From: Chloroflexota bacterium
Lineage (GTDB): Bacteria; Chloroflexota; Dehalococcoidia; Plut-88900
NCBI GenBank assembly: GCA_022566235.1
Contig: JADFJI010000010.1
Location: 1-17,246, forward strand
Direction: 5' to 3'
Length of the DNA stretch: 17,246 nucleotides
Made by a program: the position numbers and the translations under genes. Within the stretch, counting starts at the first letter, position 1; each line of letters opens with the position of its first letter. The notes beneath the pieces are model-generated. The model was not told where the DNA came from, ran no database searches, and was given only the letters and a program-made list of their open reading frames with translations. Positions 6,738-14,157 of the stretch are shown piece by piece.

Positions 6738-8324
6738 TTAGCTTTGGGGAACCGATTGCCCGGCCTGGATATAAGCGTGCTCGTATGCCAGCAGGCCGAT
6801 TAGAGCCGATATCGAGGCCGCAATGTAGGTCCAGTCCGGGGAACCGGCCAGGGCCATCCCGGTAAGGACAAGTGGGACGACGCCCCCTAAGAATATGCCG
6901 GCCCAATAGTAGGACCGATACTTACCCCATGACATGTTCTGGACTGCACGGGCTGCGTGGGGGCTGGAGTGGGGATAGATAAGGTCGCCCAGGGCAAGGG
7001 TCAAAAATATAGCCGTAGAGAAGACCAACGCCCATTGCAGCCTGGTAATACCTCCCTCTGGCAGGTCTATCGCAGTGCTCAGTATCAGAAGCAAGGCGGA
7101 CCCGGCGACCACGGCATGAGAGAGAAAGGCCGGAATAAGAAGGTGGCTTTGCCAGAGGTCCCGCCCTTTGGACTGGCCTAACAGAAAGGCGGTATATCCG
7201 GCTACCGGAATGGTGATCGCAAGGCTGACCCATCTCAGCACCTGTATCAGGTCTCGCCACCCAGCCAGTGAAGCGATGAAGAAGACCAGCAACAGCATGG
7301 CATATGCGCTTATGATGTAGGCGCCACGGACCAGCCACGACCGCCATTGGGGCCGGGTCAATACGTAATAGAACCGCATGGGGTGAGAGAGGTCCAGGAC
7401 TAGCAGCAGTCCGGTCAACCCTAAAAAGACTGTAGCCAGGACAACGGTGGTCGATTCCCAGCGCTGGCTTAGGGAGATTCCCAGTATCCCCAGGAGGGCG
7501 GACATCAGAAGGGTGCCCGAAGCGATGGACTTGGTCCAGGTGTAGGAAGAGACCCTCCAGTCCCAGGGAGTGCGATGGGGCTGGTCGTAGACCAGCATGG
7601 CCGCCGCTGAACTCTGGGACGGATCGCCGCTCTTTTTCCCTTTGCTAAAGTTTACCTCACTGCCGCCGGGCAAATCGCCGGGCTGCGACTGGGCCCAGGG
7701 CAGCCTGTCAGGGGTTGAGCTGGGCCGAGGAATCCAGGTGGATAGAGGGTCGATGGTATGGCTGCTATCGCCTACATAGAAGAGTTTCGGGACGGTCTTT
7801 TTTTCCGGCCGTCGCACCTCCCCTTTTTCGCGGGCCAGAATAAGAGAGACGGTACTGTCGGGGTCGTTCAGGTCTCCAACTATAATGGCCTGCGTTGGAC
7901 AAACCACTACGCAGGCCGGTTCAAGGCCAACATCGATGCGGCTTGTACAGAAGTTACACTTCTCAGCGCTATGGCTCTCGGGGTCTATATAGATGGCGTC
8001 GTAGGGGCAGGCGGCTATGCAGGCCTTGCACCCTATGCATATGTCCCGGTCGAAGTCTACGATCCCGTCGGGACGCTGGTACATGGCGGTAGTGGGACAT
8101 GCGTCAACACAGGGAGGCTCGTCACACTGGTTGCAGCGGGTGACCTGAAAGTGGTTTCGGGAATCGGGGAAGGCCCCCACCACCACTTGCTTTACATAAG
8201 TACGCGTAACCCCCAGGGGCACGCCGTGTTCCTGTTTGCAGGCGACGGTGCAGGCGTGACACCCGATACACCTGTTTTGGTCTAGGATCTTGCCCCACTT
8301 TACCCCTTGTGCGCTGGCGTCCAT
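6738..8324 (-). CDS. Ferredoxin-NrfD fusion: electron-transfer and membrane-anchor subunit
   Basis: 528 residues combining two subunits that are usually separate. Residues 1-150 form a DmsB/PsrB-like ferredoxin with 16 cysteines in four groups: 19/22/25/29, 64/67/72/76, 96/99/102/106 and 123/126/138/142. That is enough for four [4Fe-4S] clusters. Residues 150-260 are a polar linker. Residues about 265-525 are an NrfD/PsrC-like membrane domain with about eight hydrophobic helices, including LLVLDLSHPMRFYY and a C-terminal YEHAYIQAG helix. It would pass electrons between the molybdoenzyme and quinone. There is no signal peptide, so the ferredoxin half should face the cytoplasm. ATG 8324 has no Shine-Dalgarno sequence; a TACAAT hexamer lies eight bases upstream, so a nearly leaderless start is possible. 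It is first in a two-gene operon with the molybdoenzyme. Confidence 0.9.
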   Translation of the reverse strand: MDASAQGVKWGKILDQNRCIGCHACTVACKQEHGVPLGVTRTYVKQVVVGAFPDSRNHFQVTRCNQCDEPPCVDACPTTAMYQRPDGIVDFDRDICIGCKACIAACPYDAIYIDPESHSAEKCNFCTSRIDVGLEPACVVVCPTQAIIVGDLNDPDSTVSLILAREKGEVRRPEKKTVPKLFYVGDSSHTIDPLSTWIPRPSSTPDRLPWAQSQPGDLPGGSEVNFSKGKKSGDPSQSSAAAMLVYDQPHRTPWDWRVSSYTWTKSIASGTLLMSALLGILGISLSQRWESTTVVLATVFLGLTGLLLVLDLSHPMRFYYVLTRPQWRSWLVRGAYIISAYAMLLLVFFIASLAGWRDLIQVLRWVSLAITIPVAGYTAFLLGQSKGRDLWQSHLLIPAFLSHAVVAGSALLLILSTAIDLPEGGITRLQWALVFSTAIFLTLALGDLIYPHSSPHAARAVQNMSWGKYRSYYWAGIFLGGVVPLVLTGMALAGSPDWTYIAASISALIGLLAYEHAYIQAGQSVPQS

Positions 8325-8332
8325 AGGACGGT

Positions 8333-8338
8333 ATTGTA
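8333..8338 (-). promoter_or_regulatory. Possible -10 box of the ferredoxin-NrfD operon
   Basis: TACAAT on the minus strand, eight bases before ATG 8324. No convincing -35 is visible at normal spacing, and no ribosome-binding site is present. If used, the transcript would have a leader of only one or two bases. Confidence 0.3.
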
Positions 8339-8481
8339 CTACAAGCCTCCCCTGCCGGGCTCTGGTAACAGGCCAGCTTTCTTACGGTATCCACACTGAT
8401 TAACTCACTCCGTTTAACCTTCCTCCCCGGTGCCACTTCGCCAGAAAGTACGGGTTATCGAGTTGCCATTCGTGAGTGCTG

Positions 8482-8487
8482 TATAAT
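8482..8487 (+). promoter_or_regulatory. Possible -10 box upstream of the cupin gene
   Basis: A perfect TATAAT on the plus strand. A weak TCGAGT lies 18 bases upstream as a possible -35. If used, the cupin mRNA would have a leader of about 270 bases that includes both repeat copies. Confidence 0.3.
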
Positions 8488-8500
8488 GGCTCTCTTCGTT

Positions 8501-8587
8501 GGCAGTACTTCGCTTGCGCCCTAGCAGTTTGATATGGGGAATTCCGGCAAAATAAAGCGATTAGTGTTGCTTCCCAGCATATGCCTC
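8501..8587 (+). repeat. Imperfect direct repeat, copy A
   Basis: Its first ~50 bases align with copy B at about three-quarters identity, sharing GGCAGT, CTTC, CGCCC, GCAGTTTG, GGGG and GG-AAA blocks in the same order. A second shared block (TTCCCAGC, GCCT) follows after an insertion of about 12 bases relative to copy B. Most differences are transitions. Confidence 0.55.
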
Positions 8588-8613
8588 GACCTGGATAACA
8601 GCGGTTTTATCAA

Positions 8614-8693
8614 CCCCCTACCATCCGACTACTGGCTGCCTTAGGGCTTCGACGGCAGTGCTTCACTCACGCCCCAGGCAGTTTGGTAGGGGG
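8614..8693 (+). repeat. Long-range inverted repeat (10 bp arms) with internal hairpin
   Basis: CCCCCTACCA at 8614-8623 is an exact reverse complement of TGGTAGGGGG at 8684-8693. Between them CTGCC (8636-8640) can pair with GGCAG (8654-8658), or alternatively with GGCAG at 8677-8681. Two competing pairings in an RNA leader would suit a switch, but this is inference only. Confidence 0.4.
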
Positions 8694-8723
8694 AGTCTGG
8701 TAAACTGGTTCCCAGCCTAGGCC
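8654..8723 (+). repeat. Imperfect direct repeat, copy B
   Basis: The downstream partner of copy A, starting 153 bases later and ending about 42 bases before the cupin ATG. It contains TGGTAGGGGG (8684-8693), the right arm of an inverted repeat whose left arm CCCCCTACCA is at 8614-8623, between the two copies. Confidence 0.55.
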
Positions 8724-8765
8724 TGAAAGAGATGGAGTTGAGTTGGCATCTAATGGAGGACATCT

Positions 8766-9200
8766 ATGAAGAGTGAGGAAAAGAGCGGGAAACACTACGT
8801 TAAAAATTACCAGCTGAAGCGGGGGCAAGCGTACGGGAACTACCCAGAATCACTAGTACGCAACTTTCGGATCAAGCAGCTAATGGGACCGGAGGCACAA
8901 ATACAGGAAGAGGATGCCCACTTAGTAGTATTCGAGATTGCACCTGGCACCTATTATCCAGCTCATACTCACGCGTGGCCTGAGATCTATTTCATCTTAG
9001 AAGGCGCCGCCGAGTGCACTTGGGGAGATGAGACCTTCATCGCTGAGCCTGGAACTTTCATCTATGGCCCTCCTCACACCGCTCACGCCATGCGGATAAT
9101 CGGGGATAATCCACTTGTAACGATTATCTCCTCTTGGGCGCCAGGTGGTCGGACTGATGTATTCAGTGAAGAAGGCAGGCTGATAGAGGAGGTTGAATAG
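8766..9200 (+). CDS. Small single-domain cupin protein
   Basis: 144 residues. The first cupin motif is exact: Gly61-x5-His67-x-His69-x3-Glu73-x6-Gly80 (AHTHAWPEIYFILEG). The second motif is AEPGTFIYGPPHTAHAM, with His104 or His107 as the fourth metal ligand. The fold is a cytoplasmic beta barrel that normally holds one metal ion. Such small cupins can be dioxygenases, isomerases, sensors or binding proteins, and the sequence does not say which. GGAGG lies six bases before ATG 8766. It stands alone between a divergent operon and a convergent metallophosphoesterase-like gene, with a long, possibly structured leader that suggests its own regulation. Confidence 0.85.
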   Translation: MKSEEKSGKHYVKNYQLKRGQAYGNYPESLVRNFRIKQLMGPEAQIQEEDAHLVVFEIAPGTYYPAHTHAWPEIYFILEGAAECTWGDETFIAEPGTFIYGPPHTAHAMRIIGDNPLVTIISSWAPGGRTDVFSEEGRLIEEVE

Positions 9201-9244
9201 CAGTAACTGTCTTGGCAAAGGAGGCCTCTCGTGGTTATTTTGAG

Positions 9245-9976
9245 TCATGAGGCCCGCCAGCTAACCCCTTTTAGAATGTTCTTGGCGTTGGGAATACCGA
9301 CCTTTTCCATTTCGCGATATACTGCCTCCACATCGTATTCGACCCTGAGCAGGTCCACCTGGAATGTCCCTCGGTCTAACTTGATGATAGCGTAAGCGGG
9401 TCTCCAGTCTCCATCGCTGGGCCAACCGACTGACCCAGGATTGACAAATGTCACCCCATCCGCCTCAAATCTACCTTGAACGTGGGTATCGCCGTGGATC
9501 ACCAGTTGGGCGTGGCTGGCTTCCGCGTTGCTTTTCAACAGGGCCGGGTCCATATTGGGTGTCAGGTCCCCTTCAAAGGGCTCGAGGACCGTCTGATGTA
9601 GAAATGCTACGGATACCCCTTCGATGTTGAGGTAGCCTCTCGCTGGCAGATATTTCAAAAACTGCCTGGTCTCCTGGGTAAGCGTGGCGAGGCTAATCTT
9701 CATAACCTTCTTGCCAGGGGTATCGGTGTCATCGGGTAGTGGGCGTTGAGCTATGATAGACCAGTTTCCCTGGACTGGGGCCAGATTGGGGAGGCCTCTG
9801 ATCTTGCTAACAACCTGGTTGGGTTGCAAACCGAACCCCACGTAGTCGCCCGTGGATATGACAAGATCAACCTGCCCAGCGGTAGCCAGCACAGCCTCCA
9901 ATGCGGGAAGATTACCGTGCAGGTCAGAGATTGCGAGACACCTTATCAGCGTCAGTCTCCCATTCCGAGTGGTCAC
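9245..9976 (-). CDS. Metallophosphoesterase-like protein (YfcE/calcineurin-like fold), altered active site
   Basis: 243 residues with the order of motifs of the small calcineurin-like phosphoesterases: ISDLHGN (Asp18, His20), STGDYVGFG (Asp44), VQGNWS (Asn71), FLHQT (His127), HGDTH (His161-Asp163-His165) and FVNPGSVGWP. Two positions differ from the usual family pattern: GNHD is GNWS, so the catalytic His is Trp72, and GHTH is GDTH, so one metal-ligand His is Asp163. It may therefore be a weak, changed or inactive enzyme. The start is GTG 9976, since an in-frame TGA lies immediately upstream. The gene ends convergently 44 bases from the cupin gene. If active it would hydrolyse a phosphodiester or nucleotide; the substrate is unknown. 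Confidence 0.85.
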   Translation of the reverse strand: MTTRNGRLTLIRCLAISDLHGNLPALEAVLATAGQVDLVISTGDYVGFGLQPNQVVSKIRGLPNLAPVQGNWSIIAQRPLPDDTDTPGKKVMKISLATLTQETRQFLKYLPARGYLNIEGVSVAFLHQTVLEPFEGDLTPNMDPALLKSNAEASHAQLVIHGDTHVQGRFEADGVTFVNPGSVGWPSDGDWRPAYAIIKLDRGTFQVDLLRVEYDVEAVYREMEKVGIPNAKNILKGVSWRAS

Positions 9977-10188
9977 TCACCACGTTGCTCGCCTGGTTAC
10001 CCATATCTTAGCAGTGTATTCTATTGGAAGTCGGCTATTGTTCGAGCCGGGGGTTGTCCCGACATAGTCCGATTATGATGAGCATAGTCTGAGTGATACC
10101 CTAGACCTTCGGGCGATTAAAGTCTTCGCGCGATGCCGAAGCGAGGCTGAAGCCCCTTTCAAGGTAGGAACACAGTACAGGACTGCAG
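9977..10188. promoter_or_regulatory. Divergent promoter region with a 20-bp-spaced direct repeat
   Basis: 212 bases between the divergent phosphoesterase-like and CoA-transferase genes. CATAGTC occurs at 10063-10069 and again at 10083-10089, exactly 20 bases apart start to start, or two helical turns. A short CTTCG/CGAAG inverted repeat lies near 10125-10142. Neither is a recognised operator. AGGA six bases before ATG 10189 serves as the ribosome-binding site of the downstream gene. Confidence 0.3.
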
Positions 10189-11433
10189 ATGGAAGCCAAC
10201 GGCCTGCTTAGCCCGTATAGGGTATTAGACCTGGCGGACGAGATGGGCATCATGGCGGGTAAAATCCTCGCCGACTTAGGCGCTGACGTGATTGCGGTAG
10301 AGCCTCCATCCGGAAACCCTGTCCGGCGCATGGGCCCCTTTTATAAGGGCCGCTCTCACCCCGAGCGCAGCCTGGTCTGGTGGGCTTACGCCGGCGGCAA
10401 ACGCAGCATAACTCTAAACCTTGAATCTGGAGATGGCACCGCAATATTCAAGCGCCTCGTGGCGGAGGCCGACTTCCTGTTCGAGTCGTTTCTGCCCGGA
10501 TACCTGAACGGGCTGAACATAGGTTACGAGGCGCTTAGGGAGATCAACCCCGGGCTGGTGATGGTATCCATGACGCCCTTCGGCCAGGACGGCCCTTACG
10601 CACATTACCGGGCCTCAGACCTGGTGGGCATGGCCCTGGGCGGACTGGTAAATCTCACCGGAGATCCAGATCGCCCTCCTGTGCGGATATCGGAGCCCCA
10701 GTTTGGCCGCCTCACAGGGGCTTCCGGGGCTGCGGGAGCTATGATAGCCCACCATTACCGCATCTTGACGGGAGAAGGCCAGCACGTCGATGTGTCGGGA
10801 CAACAGGCGGTGGCCCGGGTCCTCTCCGAAGCCCCGGCTACGTGGAATCTCAACCAGGTTAGCATCCGCCGCCAGGGAGTATTCCGCACCATGGCCGGGG
10901 GCCAGCTAGCGCGGACTACCTGGCTGTGCAAGGATGGCTACGTTACCTTCTCTCTAACCACCGGCACCCACGGTGAGAGCACCAACGCCCTGTTTGATTG
11001 GATGGGCGAGGAAGGCTATGACAATGAGGGTCGCAGTTTTCCTGACTGGACATCGCTGGACTCTAGTACCGCCCCACAGGAGATGCTGGACCGAGTAAAT
11101 AGCCAGGTGGAGAGCTTCTTTTTGGCGCACACAAAAGACGATCTGTTCACGGGGGCCCTGGACCGGCGGATTCTACTCTTCCCCGTAAATACCTTTAAGG
11201 ACATACTCAAGGACCCTCAGCTTCGCGCCAGGCGGTTCTTTACCCGCGTTGAGCACCCGGAGGAAAACGCTGTTTTCGACTACCCGGGCGGGTTTGTGCA
11301 GTCGAATCAGCAATACGTCGGCACACAACGGCGCGCTCCCGGGCTGGGGGAGCACAACTGTGAGATATATGTAGATGGGCTGGGCTTGTCAGGTGATGAG
11401 ATGGCGCAGCTCCGAGAGCTAGGGACTATTTGA
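10189..11433 (+). CDS. Family III (CaiB/BaiF-type) CoA-transferase, catalytic Asp present
   Basis: 414 residues. The N-terminal half has the family's Rossmann-like start (LDLADEMGIMAGKILADLGADVIAVEPP) and KRSITLNLES. The expected catalytic aspartate is Asp144 in RASDLVGMALGGL, which would carry the acyl-aspartyl intermediate; LTGDPDRPPVRI and GEGQHVDVSGQQA follow. The enzyme would move CoA between two carboxylic acids in the cytoplasm. The substrate cannot be read from sequence, and carnitine, oxalate, benzylsuccinate and mesaconate enzymes all share this fold. The next gene begins seven bases downstream and is a paralogue lacking the Asp, so the two may form one heteromeric enzyme. The gene opens a plus-strand cluster with an amidase and MaoC-like genes. 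Confidence 0.9.
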   Translation: MEANGLLSPYRVLDLADEMGIMAGKILADLGADVIAVEPPSGNPVRRMGPFYKGRSHPERSLVWWAYAGGKRSITLNLESGDGTAIFKRLVAEADFLFESFLPGYLNGLNIGYEALREINPGLVMVSMTPFGQDGPYAHYRASDLVGMALGGLVNLTGDPDRPPVRISEPQFGRLTGASGAAGAMIAHHYRILTGEGQHVDVSGQQAVARVLSEAPATWNLNQVSIRRQGVFRTMAGGQLARTTWLCKDGYVTFSLTTGTHGESTNALFDWMGEEGYDNEGRSFPDWTSLDSSTAPQEMLDRVNSQVESFFLAHTKDDLFTGALDRRILLFPVNTFKDILKDPQLRARRFFTRVEHPEENAVFDYPGGFVQSNQQYVGTQRRAPGLGEHNCEIYVDGLGLSGDEMAQLRELGTI

Positions 11434-11440
11434 GGGCCGA

Positions 11441-12676
11441 GTGATAGCAATGGATAACGAACCGGGAATCCGGGCCTTCGAGGGCCTGAAGGTGCTCGAC
11501 TTCTGCTGGGTAGGCATCGGGCCTCTGACTACCCGGTATCTGGCCGATCACGGGGCTACGGTAGTACGTGTGGAGTCCAGGGGCCATATAGAGACGCTTC
11601 GGGTGGCGGGGCCCTACAAAGATAACGTCCCCGGTGTGGAAAGGAGCGGCTATTTCGCCAACTACAATGCTAACAAGTATGGCATCACCCTGAACATGTC
11701 TCACCCCAAGGCCGGGGACGTAGCTAAACGACTTGTCGAATGGGCAGACGTGGTAACAGAGAATTTCACCCCTGGAACTATGGAGCGGTGGGGCCTGGGA
11801 TACGAGGACCTGAAGAAGATAAAGCACGACATCATCATGTTCAGCGCATCCATGTTCGGCCGAGGTGGCCCTCACGACCGCCAGCCGGGGTTCGGGAACA
11901 TTCTCAGCTCCTTCTCCGGCCTTGTTCACCTGTCCGGCTGGCCCGATAGGCCGCCGGTTCCTCCCTATGGCGCGTTCACCGATTTCTTCTTGGCACGACT
12001 GGCCCTGACCTCGATTGTTGCGGCGATAGACTACAGGCATCGCACGGGCCTCGGACAGCATATAGATCTGTCTCAGCTGGAAGCAGCGCTCCAGTTTGTA
12101 GCGCCAAACATATTGGACTTCACTACCAATGGGCACGAACAGATGAGGTCTGGAAATCGTTCTCCTGATGCAGCCCCTCATGGCATATACCCTTGCCGGG
12201 GCGAGGATCGCTGGTGCGCTGTCGCCGTGAGCACCGAGGAGCAGTGGGCGGCGTTGTGCCGGGTCATGGGCAATCCGGCCTGGTGTCGGGAGGAGCGGTT
12301 CGCCACACACCTGGGGCGAAAAGGGCACGAAGACGATCTGGACCAGCTCGTCGGCCACTGGACGGCTAATTATGTGCCAGAGGAGCTGATGAGCCTCCTG
12401 CAGGAGGCGGGGGTGCCGGCTGGAGTGGTAAATCGGTGCGAAGACCTGTTTGCTGACCCCCAGCTGACCCATCGGAATCACTATATTTTCATGGAGCACG
12501 AGGAACTGGGGCTGCATTCCTTCGACGGAACGGAGTTCCGCCTCTCGGCCTCTCCGGCGCGGTATGATCATCCTTCGCCCCTCCTGGGCCAGCACAACGA
12601 GTATGTCTTCAAGGAGCTCATCGGGATGAACGACGACGAGCTGGGCGTCTTGGTGGCCGAGGGGGTGTTGGAGTAG
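11441..12676 (+). CDS. Family III (CaiB/BaiF-type) CoA-transferase paralogue, catalytic Asp replaced by Gly
   Basis: 411 residues from GTG 11441, preceded by GAGGG; ATG 11450 is the alternative start. The fold signature is clear: LKVLDFCWVGIGPLTTRYLADHGATVVRVES, then NKYGITLNMSHPKA and GLGQHIDLSQLEA. Where the family has G-F-D before a hydrophobic stretch, this protein reads PGFGNILSSFSGL, so the aspartate position is Gly152. It is therefore unlikely to form the acyl-aspartate intermediate by itself. Similar Asp-less partners are known in heteromeric family III enzymes such as BbsEF (from memory). With the Asp-containing gene seven bases upstream, a heterodimer is the natural reading. A 62-base gap leads to the amidase gene. 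Confidence 0.88.
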   Translation: MIAMDNEPGIRAFEGLKVLDFCWVGIGPLTTRYLADHGATVVRVESRGHIETLRVAGPYKDNVPGVERSGYFANYNANKYGITLNMSHPKAGDVAKRLVEWADVVTENFTPGTMERWGLGYEDLKKIKHDIIMFSASMFGRGGPHDRQPGFGNILSSFSGLVHLSGWPDRPPVPPYGAFTDFFLARLALTSIVAAIDYRHRTGLGQHIDLSQLEAALQFVAPNILDFTTNGHEQMRSGNRSPDAAPHGIYPCRGEDRWCAVAVSTEEQWAALCRVMGNPAWCREERFATHLGRKGHEDDLDQLVGHWTANYVPEELMSLLQEAGVPAGVVNRCEDLFADPQLTHRNHYIFMEHEELGLHSFDGTEFRLSASPARYDHPSPLLGQHNEYVFKELIGMNDDELGVLVAEGVLE

Positions 12677-12738
12677 AAAGCTCTATGACAATCACTGTGG
12701 CTCGTATGGGTGGATCATAAATACCTGATAAGGACACC

Positions 12739-14157
12739 ATGAACGACCTGACCCGACTCTCCGCCAGAGAAGTCCTGAAGCTGTTGATCAGGCGTGAAGT
12801 ATCGGCTCTCGAGCTGATCGACGCGGCATTGCAACGCATCGAGGAGACCGATGGCAGCATAAATGCCCTGCCTACACTTTGTATCGAACGGGCGCGGGAA
12901 CACGCCAAGGGGCTTATCACTAAAAAAGCTAGCGATGCGCCTCGTGGATATCTGTACGGCCTGCCGATAGCGGTCAAAGACCTGACGGACGTGGCCGGCG
13001 TTCGCACAACCATGGGCTCACCCATCTACGCCGACAATATACCTGCCAGGTCCAGCTACTCGGTGGATATACTGGAGGCCAAGGGCGCCATAGTGATTGC
13101 CAAGTCGAACACCCCTGAGTTCGGGGCCGGCGCCAACACGTTCAATGAGGTATTTGGCAAGACCCTCAATCCCTGGGATACCCGCACCACCTGCGGCGGC
13201 TCATCTGGTGGATCGGCGGCGGCGCTGGCGACCGGACAGGTCTGGCTTGCGACGGGAAGCGACCTGGGCGGCAGCCTGCGAATTCCCGCTAGCTACTGCT
13301 CGGTAGTAGGGTTGCGCCCCAGCCCCGGCCGAGTTCCCCAGGGGCCCAAGGACTTCCCCTTTTGGACCCTGAGCGTCGAGGGGCCGATGGGCCGAACCGT
13401 GGGTGACGCGGCCCTAATGCTGGACGCCGAGTCTGGTTTCCACCCAGAGGACCCGATCAGCTACCCACCTCCCATGAAACCTTACGTGGACTCCGTCGAC
13501 CACCCCACTCCACCGGGCCGCGTGGCCTTTTCGCCGGACCTCGGCATCGCCCCTGTTGACCCGGAGGTAAAGAGCATCTGCGCCCGGGCGGCACGGCTAT
13601 TCGAAATCCTGGGCGCGACGGTGGAGGAGGCTACGATTGACCTTCATGACGCCGAGGAGATATTCCAAACCCTTCGGGCGGCCCAGTTCGCTGCTTCTAT
13701 GGCGCCGCTTCTGAAGGACCACCGGGAACAGCTAAAGCCGGAAATCGTATGGAACATCGAGAAAGGGCTTAACTTAACGTCAGAGCAGATTTCAAATGCT
13801 GAGCGGGCCAGAGGGGTGTTGTTCCAACGCACTATCGAGTTCTTCTCCCAGTACGATCTCCTCCTCTGTCCCACAGTTGTTGTTCCGCCTTTCGATGTAG
13901 ACGTCCGATATGTGACAGAGGTTGATGATGTGATATTCGAGAGCTATGTGAGCTGGCTGATCTTAACCTTCGCCCTGACGCTAACGGCGTGCCCATCTAT
14001 CTCTGTGCCCTGCGGCTTTACTCAGGATGGGCTGCCGGTGGGTCTTCAGATCCTGGCCCCGCCAAGGGGGGAAGCGCAGCTGATCTCGGCCGCGGCCCTG
14101 TTCGAGGAGGCCGCCAACCTGGCCGATCGCGTGCCTTTAGACCCCCGGGTCCGATGA
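12739..14157 (+). CDS. Amidase-signature family hydrolase
   Basis: 472 residues, normal for the family. The catalytic triad is complete: Lys80 in LPIAVKD, cis-Ser155 in TCGGSSGGSAAALATG and nucleophile Ser179 in GSDLGGSLRIPASYC. The 24-residue spacing between the two serines matches other members. The C-terminal CPSISVPCGFTQDGLPVGLQ block is also typical. It would hydrolyse a C-N amide bond in the cytoplasm; no signal peptide is seen. It is not clearly GatA, since there is no GatB or GatC nearby and it sits in a catabolic cluster after two CoA-transferases. AAGGA lies four bases before ATG 12739. It ends with tandem stops TGA-TAA. The acid or amine it releases could be the CoA-transferase substrate, which is inference. 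Confidence 0.92.
   Translation: MNDLTRLSAREVLKLLIRREVSALELIDAALQRIEETDGSINALPTLCIERAREHAKGLITKKASDAPRGYLYGLPIAVKDLTDVAGVRTTMGSPIYADNIPARSSYSVDILEAKGAIVIAKSNTPEFGAGANTFNEVFGKTLNPWDTRTTCGGSSGGSAAALATGQVWLATGSDLGGSLRIPASYCSVVGLRPSPGRVPQGPKDFPFWTLSVEGPMGRTVGDAALMLDAESGFHPEDPISYPPPMKPYVDSVDHPTPPGRVAFSPDLGIAPVDPEVKSICARAARLFEILGATVEEATIDLHDAEEIFQTLRAAQFAASMAPLLKDHREQLKPEIVWNIEKGLNLTSEQISNAERARGVLFQRTIEFFSQYDLLLCPTVVVPPFDVDVRYVTEVDDVIFESYVSWLILTFALTLTACPSISVPCGFTQDGLPVGLQILAPPRGEAQLISAAALFEEAANLADRVPLDPRVR

Larger units (their letters stand above)
8325..8765. other. 441-base divergent intergenic region with repeats
   Basis: No credible gene on either strand. The region separates the divergent ferredoxin-NrfD and cupin genes. 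It holds a TATAAT at 8482-8487 (plus), two imperfect direct-repeat copies (8501-8587 and 8654-8723), and a 10-bp inverted repeat (8614-8623 with 8684-8693) enclosing a small CTGCC/GGCAG hairpin. The arrangement suggests a structured leader or a small RNA, but I do not recognise a known riboswitch or RNA family. Confidence 0.5.

Noticed and set aside
7758..8285. 175-codon plus-strand frame opposite the ferredoxin domain
   Set aside because: The minus strand encodes sixteen correctly spaced cysteines here; the plus frame is a mirror.
9201..9244. Terminator between the convergent cupin and phosphoesterase genes
   Set aside because: Only the short palindrome GAGGCCTC is present, with no stable stem and no T-run.
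11426..12595. 389-codon minus-strand frame opposite the second CoA-transferase
   Set aside because: The plus strand carries a full-length, clearly recognisable CoA-transferase; the minus frame has no domain signature and is an antisense shadow.
12685..12720. 11-codon ORF (MTITVARMGGS) between the second CoA-transferase and the amidase
   Set aside because: No ribosome-binding site, very short, and no sign of conservation can be seen.
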